NCBI RefSeq assembly: GCF_030161895.1
Contig: NZ_BSVB01000001.1
Span: forward strand, 1,984,001-2,048,000
Reading direction: 5' to 3'
DNA from: Pseudolysinimonas kribbensis
Lineage (GTDB): Bacteria > Actinomycetota > Actinomycetes > Actinomycetales > Microbacteriaceae
Length of the DNA: 64,000 bases
Shown here: one piece after another, positions 25,722-35,879 of the stretch
How positions within the stretch are numbered: position 1 is the stretch's first letter
Layout of the letters: every line of letters begins with the position of its first letter
Position numbers and translations under genes: made by a program
Notes under the pieces: model-generated
Seen by the model: only the letters and a program-made list of their open reading frames with translations
Databases searched by the model: none
Told to the model about the DNA's origin: nothing

Positions 25722-27001
25722 ATGAAGCGCTCGTACAAGATCGGATCGGCGGTGGTGATCGCGACTTCCGTCGCTCTGATCGCCAGCGGTTGCTCCACCG
25801 GGGCCGGTACCGGATCCGATTCGCACAAGGACGTCACCATCACCTTCTGGGGGCCTACGGCAACGGCGGCAACTCGACCCAGCAGGATGCGCTGAACAAG
25901 ACGCTCATCCCCGCCTTCGAGAAGGCGAACCCGGGCATCACGGTCAAGTACGTGGACGTGGCGTACGACTCGCTGCTGCAGAAACTCACGACGAGCGCCG
26001 CCGGCGGCAAACTGCCGGACCTCGTCCGCGCGGACCTCGGCTGGGTGCCGCAGTTCGCCGACCTCGGGGTGCTCGAGCCGCTCTCCACCTCGATGTCGGA
26101 CTACAAGGCCCTCGCGGCCAAGGACTATCCGGGCAGCGTCGCAACCAATCGATACAAGGGCGAGTACTACGGTCTGCCGCTGGACACCAACACGCGCGTG
26201 CTCATCACCAGCCAGCAGGCGCTCGACAAGGCGGGCGTCAGCGAACCGCCGAAGACCTTCGCCGACCTGAAGACGATGGCCACCGCGCTCAAGGGCACCG
26301 GCGTCTCGCTCTGGGCCGACAGCAAACTCGAGGCCTGGAACATCGCGCCCTGGATCTGGTCGGGCGGCGGCGAGTTCACCAACAAGGCCGAGACCAAGGC
26401 CACCGGCTACCTCAACAGCGCGGCCAACGCCGCGACCATCCAGATGCTCGTGGACTGGTACAAGGAGGGGCTGATCCCCAACCTCCTGACCGGCAACAGC
26501 GGGGCGGTCGCCACACAGGACGGCCTGCCCAAGAACGACTACGCGACGATCTTCGACGGTCCGTGGATGGCGGGCGTGTGGTCCGGCTCGTACAAGGACT
26601 TCCACCCCATCTACGCGCCGATTCCGGCCGGCAAGGGCGGCTCCGTCAGCGTCGTGGGCGGCGAGGACATCGTCATGACCGCGAGCTCCGCGCACAAGGC
26701 TGCTGCAGCGAAGTTCATCCGCTTCACGCAGAGCAAGCAGTTCCAGATCGAGATGGCCAAGACGGGTCAACTCACGGTGCAGCCGCGCCTGGCCGATCAG
26801 CAGGCCGAGATGGCGGCCGACTACAGCGTCTACTCCGACCAGTTGAAGACGGCCAAGTCGCGCATCGCGAGCCCGAACCAGAGCAAGATCGATGCCGTCC
26901 TCGCGGCGGCCCTGACACCGGCCTTCACGGGCGGCACCACGGTCAAGGCGGCGCTGAACAGCGCCGCGTCGCAGATCGACGCTCTGCTGTCGGGAGACTG
27001 A
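25722..27001 (+). CDS. Sugar ABC transporter substrate-binding lipoprotein (apparent frameshift)
   Basis: The corrected protein has about 427 residues: signal peptide with lipobox ASGC, then DVTITFWGAYGNGGNSTQQDALNKTLIPAFEKANPGI. The frame breaks at the G run 25849-25853; one added G joins the signal peptide to the mature domain. It is an extracellular solute-binding protein, family 1, with the usual TFWG start, PDLVRADLGWVPQFAD and C-terminal EIDALL helix. It is the first gene of the operon with two permeases, GH66 and GH13 enzymes, so the ligand is probably isomalto-oligosaccharides; this is inferred from the enzymes, not seen in the binding protein. Confidence 0.9.
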
Positions 27002-27005
27002 TCGG

Positions 27006-27974
27006 ATGACGAGCATCCCCACCCGGGGGACGACGACCGGCCGCGCGACGGGATCCGTCGCGCGGCCGGCGCGGTCTCCCCGCCGTGGGCGCTTGCGGGT
27101 GGGTGCGGTGCCGTACCTGTTCCTGGCCCCCGGTGTGATCCTCTTCGCCGTGTTCATCGTGTGGCCGGCGGTGCAGGCGCTCCGCATGAGCTTCTACGAC
27201 TGGAAGATCGTCGCGGGCGCGATCAGCAGGTGGGTGGGTCTCGACAACTACGTCCGAGCAGTGCAGGACCCGCACTTCTGGCTGAGCCTGACCAACAGCG
27301 GCATCTACATGCTGGCGACGGTCGCGCCGCAGATGGCGCTGGGGCTGGCCATCGCCCTGCTGCTCAAGCGCAAGAGCCCTGTGCAGCCATTGTTCCGCGT
27401 GCTGTTCTACCTTCCGGTCGTCACGAGCTGGGTGGTCGTCTCGCTGCTGTTCAAGTACCTCTTCGCCGACAGCGGGCTCGTCAACTTCACACTCCACGAC
27501 TTCCTCCACCTGATGAACAGCGACGTGTCGTGGCTCGCCCAGCGCGGCACGGCTCTCGTGGTGATCTGCCTGCTGGGCATCTGGAAGGGCATCGGATGGT
27601 CGATGATGATCTACCTCGCCGCCCTGCAGGGCGTGCCGCAGGCCCTCGAGGAGGCGGCGATCATGGACGGCGCAGGCCGGTGGCAGCGCTTCCGCGCGGT
27701 GACGCTGCCCGCTGTGAATCCGGCCACGGTGTTCCTCTCGGTGATGCTCGTGATCGGCGGTCTGAACGTGTTCGCATCGGTCGTCCTCGTCACGAACGGC
27801 GGCCCGATCGGGCAGACCGACGTGGTGCTGACCTACATGTACAAGCAGGCCTTCACCTACCTCGACTTCGGCTACGGGTCGGCGATCGCGATGCTGCTCG
27901 CCGTGCTCGTGTTCGTGCTGGCGGTCCTCCAGCTGCGGATCGCCCGCGGCCGCGCCGACGAGGCACTGGCGTGA
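27006..27974 (+). CDS. Sugar ABC transporter permease (MalF type)
   Basis: A 322-residue inner-membrane protein with a basic N-terminal tail and six predicted membrane segments. The EAA loop reads ALEEAAIMDGAGRWQRFRAVTLP. It starts four bases after the binding-protein stop and its own stop overlaps the next GTG by three bases, indicating translational coupling. The gene is intact. As in the first importer of this window, no ATPase gene accompanies it. Confidence 0.93.
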   Translation: MTSIPTRGTTTGRATGSVARPARSPRRGRLRVGAVPYLFLAPGVILFAVFIVWPAVQALRMSFYDWKIVAGAISRWVGLDNYVRAVQDPHFWLSLTNSGIYMLATVAPQMALGLAIALLLKRKSPVQPLFRVLFYLPVVTSWVVVSLLFKYLFADSGLVNFTLHDFLHLMNSDVSWLAQRGTALVVICLLGIWKGIGWSMMIYLAALQGVPQALEEAAIMDGAGRWQRFRAVTLPAVNPATVFLSVMLVIGGLNVFASVVLVTNGGPIGQTDVVLTYMYKQAFTYLDFGYGSAIAMLLAVLVFVLAVLQLRIARGRADEALA

Positions 27975-28806
27975 CGCCCGCCCGTCGCGGCGCCTCCTCG
28001 GTCCTCCGCTACGTCGCCCTGATCGCGGGCGCGCTCGTGATGGTGACGCCGTTCGTCTACATGCTGTCGACGAGCTTCCAGCCACAGGCGTACGTGCTCT
28101 CCCTGCCGCCGCAGCTCATCCCGAATCCGGCGACCATCGACAACTACACACGGGCGCTCACGACGGAGGACTTCGCCCTCTACTTCGTGAACTCGATCAT
28201 CGTCACCGCGATCTCCACCTTCTTCTCGGTGCTGATCAGCTCGATGATGGCGTTCGCGTTCGCCCGATTCCAGTTCCGGTTCAAAGAGACGATCTTCCGC
28301 GTGCTGCTTGCGGGGTTGACCATCCCGGCCATCATGCTGCTGATCCCGCAGTTCGTGCTCGCGAAGAACCTGGGCATTCTGGATTCGCTCGGCGGCCTGA
28401 TCGTCTTCTACGTCGCCGGGTCGCTGTCGTTCAACACGTTCCTGCTGCGCGGCTTCCTCGCCTCGATGCCGGGGAGCTCGACCAGGCCATGCAGGTCGAC
28501 GGCGCCTCGGCGTGGACCCGCTACGCGCGGCTCGCCCTGCCGCTGGCTCGGCCGGCGCTCGCGACGGCGACGATCTTCACATTCCTGAACGGCTGGGACG
28601 AATACCCGATCGCTCTGACCCTCATCAGCGACCCCGGTTCGCGCACCCTGCCGCTCGCCATCGCGACGTTCCAGGGCCAGAACGCGACCCAGTGGGGGCT
28701 CGTGTTCGCGGCCTCGCTCATCGCGGTGGTGCCCGTGATCGTCATCTTCCTGGTCTTCCAGCGTCAGTTCGTGCAGGGGCTCACGGCCGGGGCCGTGAAG
28801 GGATGA
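27971..28806 (+). CDS. Sugar ABC transporter permease (MalG type, apparent frameshift)
   Basis: The corrected protein has about 279 residues. It starts at a GTG overlapping the previous stop (GTGA). Six membrane segments are visible; the EAA loop becomes continuous as GELDQAMQVDGASAWTRYARLALPLARPAL once one G is added to the G run 28471-28474. The C-terminus reads QRQFVQGLTAGAVKG, typical for the subunit. The stop overlaps the GH66 start by ATGA. It works with the 27006 permease and the 25722 binding protein. Confidence 0.9.
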
Positions 28807-30401
28807 GCGCCGAACTCCTGCCGTTCGCGGCGACGGGCGCACCGGGTCAGCCCATCGTCATCGAGGTGCGCGGGATGCGGGGCCCGGGCATCGTCAGCGT
28901 CTGGCGGCTCGGCGATCCGGTCCTCGAGCAGTCGTGGTCCGGCGACGGATCCATCGAGCTGCCGCCACTGCCGGCGGGCGGGTACGGGGTCGAACTGACG
29001 GTCGGGGAGCACGTCGTGAGGACCGCGGTCGATGTGCGCGACGATCCTCGCACCCGTCTGCGCTACGGCTTCACCGTCGACTTCCGGCCCGGCCGCGACC
29101 CAGGGGCCCTCGTCGACACCGTGCGCCGGCTGCACCTGACCGGCATCCAGTTCTACGACTGGGCCTACCGGCACGCCGACCTGCTCGGCGGTGGTGACGA
29201 GTACCTGGATGCCCTCGGCCAGCCGGTAGCGCTCGCGACCGTGCGCCGGCTCGTCGCTGCGGTCACCGATGCCGGCGCGGACGCCCTCGGTTACGCGGCG
29301 GTCTACGCGGTGGGGCCGCAGGAGTGGCCGCGGTGGGAGCACCGCGCGCTGCTCACAGCGACCGGCGAGCGCTACGCGCTCGGCGACTTCCTGTTCCTCG
29401 TCGACCCGGCGGCACCCGACTGGCGGGAAGCCTTCGCGGCGCAGCTGGCCGAGGCGGCGCGGGAGATCGGGTTCGCGGGGTACCACCTCGATCAGTACGG
29501 CTACCCCAAGACCGCGGTCTCGCCCGACGGCGGGGCCGTCGACGTCGAGCGCTCCTTCTCCGCGCTCATCGAGGCGGTCCGCGCGGCGCTGCCCGCGAGC
29601 CGTCTCGTGTTCAACAACGTGAACGACTTCCCGACCTGGCGCACAGGCGCCGACCCGCAGGACGCGCTCTACATCGAGCCGTGGGCCCCGCACACCACGC
29701 TCGGCGACCTGGCCGACGTCGCGCGTCGCGCGCGGGCAGCGGGTGGCGAGAAGCCGATCGTGCTCGCCGCCTACCAGCACGTCTACGACGACGCTCCAGC
29801 GGCGAACGCCGACCTCGCCACCGCATTCACCATGGCGACCCTGTATTCGCACGGTGTGACGCAGTTGCTGGCCGGTGAGGGCGACCGCGTCCTGGTCGAC
29901 CCCTACTACGTGCGCAACCACGTGGTGGAGCTCTCGACCGCTGACCTCCTGCGCCGCTGGTACGACTTCCTCGTCGAGCACGACGAGCTGCTGCTCGATC
30001 CCAGCATCGTCGAGGTCACCGGCTCGTACGCGGGCGAGTACAACGCGGAGCTCGACGTCACCTTCGCCGGCGCCGAGCTCGATCACCGTGCGCGCGCCGG
30101 CACCGTCTGGCGCCGGGTCACCAGAGCCGGCGACCGTCTCGTGCTGCACCTCATCAACCTCGTCGGCCAGGACGACACCGAGTGGGACGCGCCCCGCGCG
30201 CCCGTCGGCGATCCGGCGGCCGGGGTTCTGCGCTTCCGCCGGGTCGGAGCCCACGCGCCGCGCGTGCGCGTCGCCGACCCGGATGGCGCACCGCGCCTGG
30301 TCGAGCTGCCGGTACGGCTCGAGGGCGAATGGGCCGAGGCTGAACTGCCGCCGCTGGCGGTGTGGCAGCTCGTCACGATCGAACGGACGCCGACACCATG
30401 A
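28803..30401 (+). CDS. Intracellular glycoside hydrolase family 66 (dextranase/CITase-like)
   Basis: A 532-residue protein with an N-terminal beta-sandwich (about 1-85), a catalytic barrel (about 88-440: LRYGFTVDFRPGRD, LTGIQFYDWAYRHADLL, probable nucleophile Asp230 in GYHLDQYG, probable acid/base Glu292 in YIEPW) and a C-terminal beta domain. This layout matches GH66, which cleaves or cyclises alpha-1,6-linked glucans. There is no signal peptide and it is shorter than secreted dextranases, so it should act in the cytoplasm on imported oligosaccharides. The ATGA overlap at both ends couples it to the permease and the GH13 gene. The gene is intact. Confidence 0.82.
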   Translation: MSAELLPFAATGAPGQPIVIEVRGMRGPGIVSVWRLGDPVLEQSWSGDGSIELPPLPAGGYGVELTVGEHVVRTAVDVRDDPRTRLRYGFTVDFRPGRDPGALVDTVRRLHLTGIQFYDWAYRHADLLGGGDEYLDALGQPVALATVRRLVAAVTDAGADALGYAAVYAVGPQEWPRWEHRALLTATGERYALGDFLFLVDPAAPDWREAFAAQLAEAAREIGFAGYHLDQYGYPKTAVSPDGGAVDVERSFSALIEAVRAALPASRLVFNNVNDFPTWRTGADPQDALYIEPWAPHTTLGDLADVARRARAAGGEKPIVLAAYQHVYDDAPAANADLATAFTMATLYSHGVTQLLAGEGDRVLVDPYYVRNHVVELSTADLLRRWYDFLVEHDELLLDPSIVEVTGSYAGEYNAELDVTFAGAELDHRARAGTVWRRVTRAGDRLVLHLINLVGQDDTEWDAPRAPVGDPAAGVLRFRRVGAHAPRVRVADPDGAPRLVELPVRLEGEWAEAELPPLAVWQLVTIERTPTP

Positions 30402-32148
30402 CCGACACCCTCGCCGGCCGCGAGCCGGCTGCGGGCCTGCCACCGATCGATCCGTGGTGGCACTCCGCCGTGATCTACCAGATCTATCCCCGCAGCTTCG
30501 CCGACGCGAACGGCGACGGCATCGGCGACCTGCGCGGCATCCTGCAGCATCTCGACCACCTCGAGGACCTCGGCGTCGACGCCATCTGGCTGTCGCCGAT
30601 CTACCCGTCGCCGGGCGACGACAACGGCTACGACATCAGCGACTACGAGGCCATCGACCCGGTCCTCGGCACGCTCGAGGACTTCGACGACCTGGTCGCG
30701 GCGCTCCACGCGCGCGGCATGCGCCTCGTCATGGACCTCGTCGTCAACCACACGAGCGACGAGCACCCGTGGTTCGTGGAGTCGGCATCCGGACCCGACA
30801 GCCCGAAGCGGGACTGGTACTGGTGGCGCCCGGCGCGGCCGGGCACGTTGGCGGGAACCTCGGGCGCCGAGCCGACGAACTGGGAGTCGTTCTTCTCGGG
30901 GCCGGTCTGGCAGCTCGACCCGGCGAGCGGCGAGTACTACCTCCATCTCTTCTCGGCCAAGCAGCCGGACCTGAACTGGGAGAACCCGGACGTGCGGCAG
31001 GCCGTCTACCGGATGATGCGCTGGTGGCTGGATCGCGGCATCGACGGATTCCGGATGGACGTGATCAATCTCATCTCCAAGGACCCGTCCCTTCCCGACG
31101 GCGCCGTACCGCCCGACGGGACGCTCGGTGACGGGTTCCCGCACTATGCGGCCGGTCCCCGCATCCACGAGTTCCTGCAGGAGATGCATCGCGAGGTGTT
31201 CGCCGGCCGGGACGCCGCCGACCTCCTCACGGTCGGGGAGATGCCCGGCGCCACGGTCGAGCAGGCGCGGCTCTTCACCGATCCCGAGCGGCGCGAGCTC
31301 GACATGGTGTTCCAGTTCGATCACGTCGGCCTGGATCACGGGCCTGGCGGCAAGTTCGACGTGCAGCCGCTCGATCTCGTCGAGCTCAAGGCCTCGTTCG
31401 ACCGCTGGCAGCGCGGCCTCGCGGACGTGGGCTGGAACAGCCTCTACTGGAACAACCACGACCAGCCCCGTGCCGTCAGCCGGTTCGGCGACGACGGCGC
31501 ATTCCGTGTGGCATCCGCGACCGCGCTCGCCGCAGTGCTTCACCTGCAGCGCGGCACCCCGTACGTCTACCAAGGCGAAGAACTCGGCATGACCAACGCG
31601 AGGCTGCGCACGAGTGACGACCTGCGCGATATTGAGTCGCTGCGCCATTACGAACTCGCGGTCGCGTCCGGTCAGGACTCCGAGCGTGTGATGGATTCGA
31701 TCCGACGGATCGGTCGCGACAACGCCCGTACGCCGATGCCGTGGAGCGATGAGGAGAACGGCGGCTTCGGATCCCATCACCCGTGGATCGATATCCATCC
31801 GGACTTCGCCGAGGTCAATGCGCGGCAGCAGCGCCAGGATCCTCGTCCGTCTTCGCCTTCTACCGGCGGCTCATCCGGCTCCGACACGAGGAACGCGTGG
31901 TCGCAGCGGGCCGATTCGAGTTGCTCGCGCCTGGGCATCCGCAGGTGTTCGCCTACCGTCGCGACCTCGACGACCGGCGTCTTGTCGTCATCGCGAACCT
32001 GTCCGGCGAGGTCGTGGCGATCGCGGGAATCGCCGACGTGCAGATGTCAGTGTCGGCGGCGCCTTTCCTGTTCGGCAACGTCGGCCGCCCGGCGGACGCG
32101 CGTCTCGATGCATTACAGGCGTGGGAGGCGCGGATCTTTCTCGGGTGA
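30398..32148 (+). CDS. GH13 alpha-glucosidase, oligo-1,6-glucosidase type (apparent frameshift)
   Basis: About 583 residues after correction. GH13 regions: DLVVNH (113-118), GFRMDVIN with nucleophile Asp221, VGEMPG with acid/base Glu281, and NNHDQP with Asp355. Val follows the nucleophile, the residue known to favour alpha-1,6 over alpha-1,4 bonds. The N-terminus WWHSAVIYQIYPRSF is typical. The frame breaks at CC 31841-31842; one added C restores QDPSSVFAFYRRLIRLRHEE and the C-terminal beta domain to 32148. It is coupled to the GH66 gene by ATGA. It hydrolyses isomaltose-type oligomers to glucose inside the cell. Confidence 0.92.
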
Positions 32149-32235
32149 GTCCTCGCAGACCTGTCGAAATCCGCCGATCCCGTTCGTAGCAGGAGTGAAG
32201 CCGCCCACCGGGGGCGGCGCGAACGGAGCAGCATC

Positions 32236-32838
32236 ATGAGCACCACGTTGACGGTCGACTTCTTCTGCAGCCTCGACGGCTACGGCATGGCCCGGGGCTG
32301 GCCGGGCTACTGGGGCAAGGAGGGACCGGAGGTCGTCGAGGATCGCGTGCGCACGTTCGCGCAGGATCAGGTGCTGGTCTTCGGAGCGACGACCTTCCGC
32401 CAGTTCCGGAAGTTCGTGACGATGTTCGACGAGCCGTACTACCCGAGCCTCAATGAGCTGCCGAAGATCGTGTTCTCCCGCACGCTCGGCGACGAGCCGC
32501 TCGGCTGGCGGAACTCGACGGTCATCGACGAGGACGCCGTGACGGCGATCGAACGGCTCAAGCGGACGACCGATGTGCCGATGCGCTCGCACGGCAGCAT
32601 CTCGCTGAATCGCGCCCTGCTCGCCGCCGGCCTCGTGGACCGCATCGAGGTCATGATGTTCCCCGCCGTCTCCGGCAGTGCCGGCGAGGCGGCGCTCTTC
32701 CAGGGCGGGGCCGAGCTCGACCTCGACCTGGTCGAGTCCACCGTGCTCGACGGCCGGACGATGAAGCTCGTGTACGAGCCGCACCTGCACGGGGAGGTGC
32801 CGGAGGGCGCCGGGCCGCGCCCCCGGGCGGCGCAGTAG
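32236..32838 (+). CDS. Dihydrofolate reductase / RibD C-terminal-like protein
   Basis: A 200-residue protein with MSTTLTVDFFCSLDGY at the N-terminus, LVFGATTFRQF, PKIVFSRTLG and the GSISLNRALLAAGLVDRIEVMMFPAV segment, which is the RibD_C/DHFR-like fold found in many actinobacterial reductases. It is expected to bind NADPH; the natural substrate is unknown for this YwjB/YyaP-like branch. It lies directly upstream of a DGPF protein and ECF42 sigma factor, a neighbourhood in which such reductases often occur. The gene is intact. Confidence 0.85.
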   Translation: MSTTLTVDFFCSLDGYGMARGWPGYWGKEGPEVVEDRVRTFAQDQVLVFGATTFRQFRKFVTMFDEPYYPSLNELPKIVFSRTLGDEPLGWRNSTVIDEDAVTAIERLKRTTDVPMRSHGSISLNRALLAAGLVDRIEVMMFPAVSGSAGEAALFQGGAELDLDLVESTVLDGRTMKLVYEPHLHGEVPEGAGPRPRAAQ

Positions 32839-32870
32839 CGCCGGCATCCGGCACAGGGCAGGATTTCGGG

Positions 32871-33208
32871 ATGCAGTACCTGGTGAACGTCATCGACAGT
32901 CGCAGCGAATCCGGCACCGCCGAGGAGGCGGTCGCGATCGACGCCTTCAACCAGCGGCTGGTCGCGGGGGCAACTGGGTGTTCGCGGCCGGGCTGGCCGA
33001 CCCGACCGTCTCGACCGTCGTCGACGCCCGGGGCGAGGAGCCCATCCTCACCGACGGGCCGTTCGTCGAGGCCAAGGAATGGGCGGCCGGCTTCTGGATC
33101 ATCGAGGCGCCCGACCTGGACGTCGCGCTGTCCCTCATGACCGAGGGCTCGAGGGCTTGCAACCGGCGGCTCGAGGTGCGCCCGCTGCTTCCTCCGCCGG
33201 CGGAGTGA
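32871..33208 (+). CDS. YCII-related DGPF-domain protein (apparent frameshift)
   Basis: The corrected protein has about 113 residues: MQYLVNVIDSRSESG, then AIDAFNQRLVAGGNWVFAAGLADP once one G is added to the G run 32966-32970, and then EEPILTDGPFVEAKEWAAGFWIIEAPDLDVAL. The DGPF motif defines the family. DGPF proteins are the conserved partners of group ECF42 sigma factors. Its stop overlaps the GTG of the sigma gene, so the pair is coupled. The biochemical role is unknown; a sensor or effector role in the ECF42 system has been proposed from conservation. Confidence 0.88.
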
Positions 33209-34424
33209 TCGACCCGCGGGATGCCCTCACCCGCGCCCACCGCGAGGAGTGGGCACGGGTGGTGGCCACCCTCGCCAAGCGCTTCGGGAGCCTCGACATC
33301 GCGGAGGACGCGGCCGCCGAGGCCTTCGCGACCGCCGCCGAGCGCTGGCCGGGGGACGGCATCCCCCGAACCCCGGCGCCTGGCTCACGACGACGGCGAC
33401 CCGCAAGGCGATCGACCGGATCCGGCGCGAGAGCGACCGCGACGCGCGACACAGGGAGGCGAGGCTCGTGTACGACAGCGATCCCGAGCCCGTCGGCGCG
33501 ATCGACGACGACCGCCTGCGGCTCCTGTTCATCTGCTGCCACCCGGCACTCGCGATGGAGGCGCGCGTCGCGCTCACCCTCCGGATGGTGGGCGGCCTCG
33601 ACGTCCCCGAGATCGCGCGGGCGTTCCTCGTGCAGGACACCACCATGGGGGCGCGCATCACGCGGGCCAAGGCGAAGATCGCGGCAGCGGGCATCCCGTA
33701 CCGGATGCCGACCGCCGACGATCTGCCACGGCGGGTCACGGGGGTGCTCGCGGTGCTCTACCTGATCTTCAACGAGGGCTATCTCGCGTCCTCGCCCGAC
33801 GCCGAGCCGGTGCGCGCCGAGCTGACGGGCGAGGCCATCCGGCTCACGCGGCTGCTGCACGGGCTGCTTCCCGACGACGGCGAGACGACGGGTCTGCTCG
33901 GTCTCATGCTGCTGACCGACGCGCGTCGCCCGGCGCGGGTGTCGTCATCCGGCGAGCTCGTGCCGCTCGGCGAGCAGGACCGGCGCCGGTGGGATGCCGC
34001 CCTCATCGCCGAGGGGCAGGCCCTGGTGCGCGAGCGGCTGGCCTCCGGTGTCGCGCCGGGCCGGTACCAGCTGCTCGCGGCCGTCAACGCCGTGCACACC
34101 GACGGCGACGCCCCCGACTGGGCGCAGGTGGTCGCCCTCTACGACCAGCTGCGGCGGCTCGACGACTCGCCCATCGTGCAGCTCAACCGCGCCGTCGCCG
34201 TGGCCGAACGCGACGGGCCGGGCGCGGGGCTCGCGATCCTGGATGCACTGGAGCCGGCACTGTCCGGGTATCACTCGTTCCACGCGGCGCGCGCCGACCT
34301 GCTGCGCCGGTCGGGTCGCCTCTCCGCGGCCCGGTCGGCGTACGACGCCGCGATGCAGCTGACCGGCAACACGGCCGAGGTCGCGTTCCTCAGCCGGCGG
34401 CGCGAGGAGCTCGACGCCGGCTGA
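33205..34424 (+). CDS. ECF sigma factor, ECF42 group with C-terminal TPR-like extension (apparent frameshift)
   Basis: About 406 residues after correction. Region 2 (ALTRAHREEWARVVATLAKRFGSLDIAEDAAAEAFATAAERWP) continues as DGIPPNPGAWLTTTATRKAIDRIRRES once one C is added to the C run 33363-33367. Region 4 (ALTLRMVGGLDVPEIARAFLVQDTTMGARITRAKAKI) follows, then a long extension with the conserved VLYLIFNEGY and LNRAVAVAERDGP segments typical of ECF42. It directs RNA polymerase to a small regulon, usually including its DGPF partner. No anti-sigma gene is visible, consistent with the group. Confidence 0.9.
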
Positions 34425-34443
34425 CACGGGCGCACGCCCGCAT

Positions 34444-34458
34444 GTGGACGCTGTCCAC
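34444..34458. promoter_or_regulatory. Inverted repeat GTGGAC-GCT-GTCCAC
   Basis: A perfect 6-bp inverted repeat with a 3-bp spacer between the sigma gene end (34424) and the peptidase E start (34480). Its position 22 bp before the start codon favours an operator over a terminator. No binder is identified. Confidence 0.5.
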
Positions 34459-34479
34459 TTCGGGTGACATGCTGATGCC

Positions 34480-35154
34480 GTGAAGTTGCTGCTCACCTCC
34501 GGAGGGGTCACCAACCCGAGCATCCGTGAGGCGCTCGTCCGGCTCCTCGGCAAGCCGATCGCGGCGTGCCATGCGCTCTGCATCCCGACCGCGCAATGGG
34601 GTCATCCGATGTGCGGGCCCGCATCGGTGCGCCGCTTCATCGCCGACGACTCCGCGTCGCCGCGACTCACCGGTCTGGGCTGGGCGTCGGTCGGCGTGCT
34701 CGAGCTCACCGCCCTGCCGAGCATGGGCACGGACCGCTGGACGGACTGGGTTCGCGATGCCGACGTGCTGCTGGTCGACGGCGGCGACGCGACCTACCTG
34801 TGCCACTGGATGCGGGAATCCGGGCTCGCCGAGCTGCTGCCCGAATTGACCGACACGGTGTGGGTCGGGATCAGCGCCGGCAGCATGGTGATGACGCCGC
34901 GGATCGGCGAGGACTTCGTCGAATGGCCGCTCGCGCCCGACGATCGCACCCTCGGCGTCGTGGACTTCGCGATCTTCCCGCACCTCGACGTCTTCCCGAC
35001 CAACACGCTCGCCCACGCCGAGCGGTGGGCGGAGCGGGTCGGGCTGCCCGCGTACGTCATGGATGACGAGACCGCGATCGTCGTGGCGGACGACACGGTG
35101 GAGGTCGTCTCTGAAGGAGCGTGGACGAGCCGGGGAGGACCGGATGCTGCATGA
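34480..35154 (+). CDS. Peptidase E / S51-family dipeptidase-like protein
   Basis: A 224-residue protein starting at GTG 34480 with MKLLLTSGGVTNPSIREAL. The fold resembles class I glutamine amidotransferases; the nucleophile Ser lies in VWVGISAGSMVMTP (G-x-S-A-G), and DVLLVDGGDATYLCHWM and FAIFPHLDVFPTN match the S51 family, which cleaves aspartyl dipeptides or related substrates in the cytoplasm. The end overlaps the next gene (ATG at 35144), so the two are probably co-transcribed. The gene is intact. Confidence 0.87.
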   Translation: MKLLLTSGGVTNPSIREALVRLLGKPIAACHALCIPTAQWGHPMCGPASVRRFIADDSASPRLTGLGWASVGVLELTALPSMGTDRWTDWVRDADVLLVDGGDATYLCHWMRESGLAELLPELTDTVWVGISAGSMVMTPRIGEDFVEWPLAPDDRTLGVVDFAIFPHLDVFPTNTLAHAERWAERVGLPAYVMDDETAIVVADDTVEVVSEGAWTSRGGPDAA

Positions 35155-35849
35155 GGTGGCCGACGGCGTGTGGGTGCGCCGAAGCGAGTGGGTGTCGAGC
35201 AACACCACCGTCGTCCGCGCGGACGACGGGCTGATCCTCGTCGATCCGGGCATCGCCGGCGCCGATCTGGAGGACCTCGCCGACGACGTCGACGCGCTGG
35301 GGATCCCGGTGGTGGCCGGCTTCTCGACGCATCCGCACTGGGACCACCTGCTGTGGCATCCCCGGTTCGGCGACGTGCCGCGCTACGGCACGGCCGTGAA
35401 CGCCGGGATCGCCGCCTCGGCCCGGGACCGCGGGCGGCAGATGGCGGCGGAGAGCGCCCCGGGCATCCCGCTCGACCTGCTCGGGATCATCACCCCGCTC
35501 CCGGCGGACGGCGGACCGCTGCCCGGTGAGCTCATCGTGCACGACGCCCACGCGCCGGGCCACGCGGCCGTGCTGCTCGCCGACCGTCGCGTGCTGCTCG
35601 CGGGAGACATGCTCTCCGACGTGCTGGTGCCGATGTTCGGGATGGCGGGCGCCGACGGGGCCGGCGAGTACGCGGCCGCGCTCGACCTGCTCGCCGACGC
35701 GGCGACGGGGATGGATGCCGTGATCCCCGGGCACGGGACGGTCGCGACGGGAGGCGAGATCGCCCCCCATCGAGGTCGACCGTGCGTACGTCGCCGCCGT
35801 GCAGCGGGGCGAGCAACCCGCGGACGAGCGCTGGGGTCCGCGCGCGTAA
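35144..35849 (+). CDS. Metallo-beta-lactamase-fold hydrolase (apparent frameshift)
   Basis: About 235 residues. The fold starts with VWVRRSEWVSSNTTVVRADDGLILVDPG; the metal motif is the variant HPHWDH (usually HxHxDH), with later ligands in HDAHAPGHAAVLL and the closing VIPGHG. The frame is disturbed at the C run 35763-35768; with the run adjusted by one base less or two more, the tail reads EVDRAYVAAVQRGEQPADERWGPRA with a stop at 35849. It overlaps the peptidase E gene. Two-metal hydrolases of this general type act on lactones, thioesters and many other compounds, so the substrate is not assignable. Confidence 0.83.
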
Positions 35850-35879
35850 CGATCCCACCCGCGCGTGGGACGGCGATCG

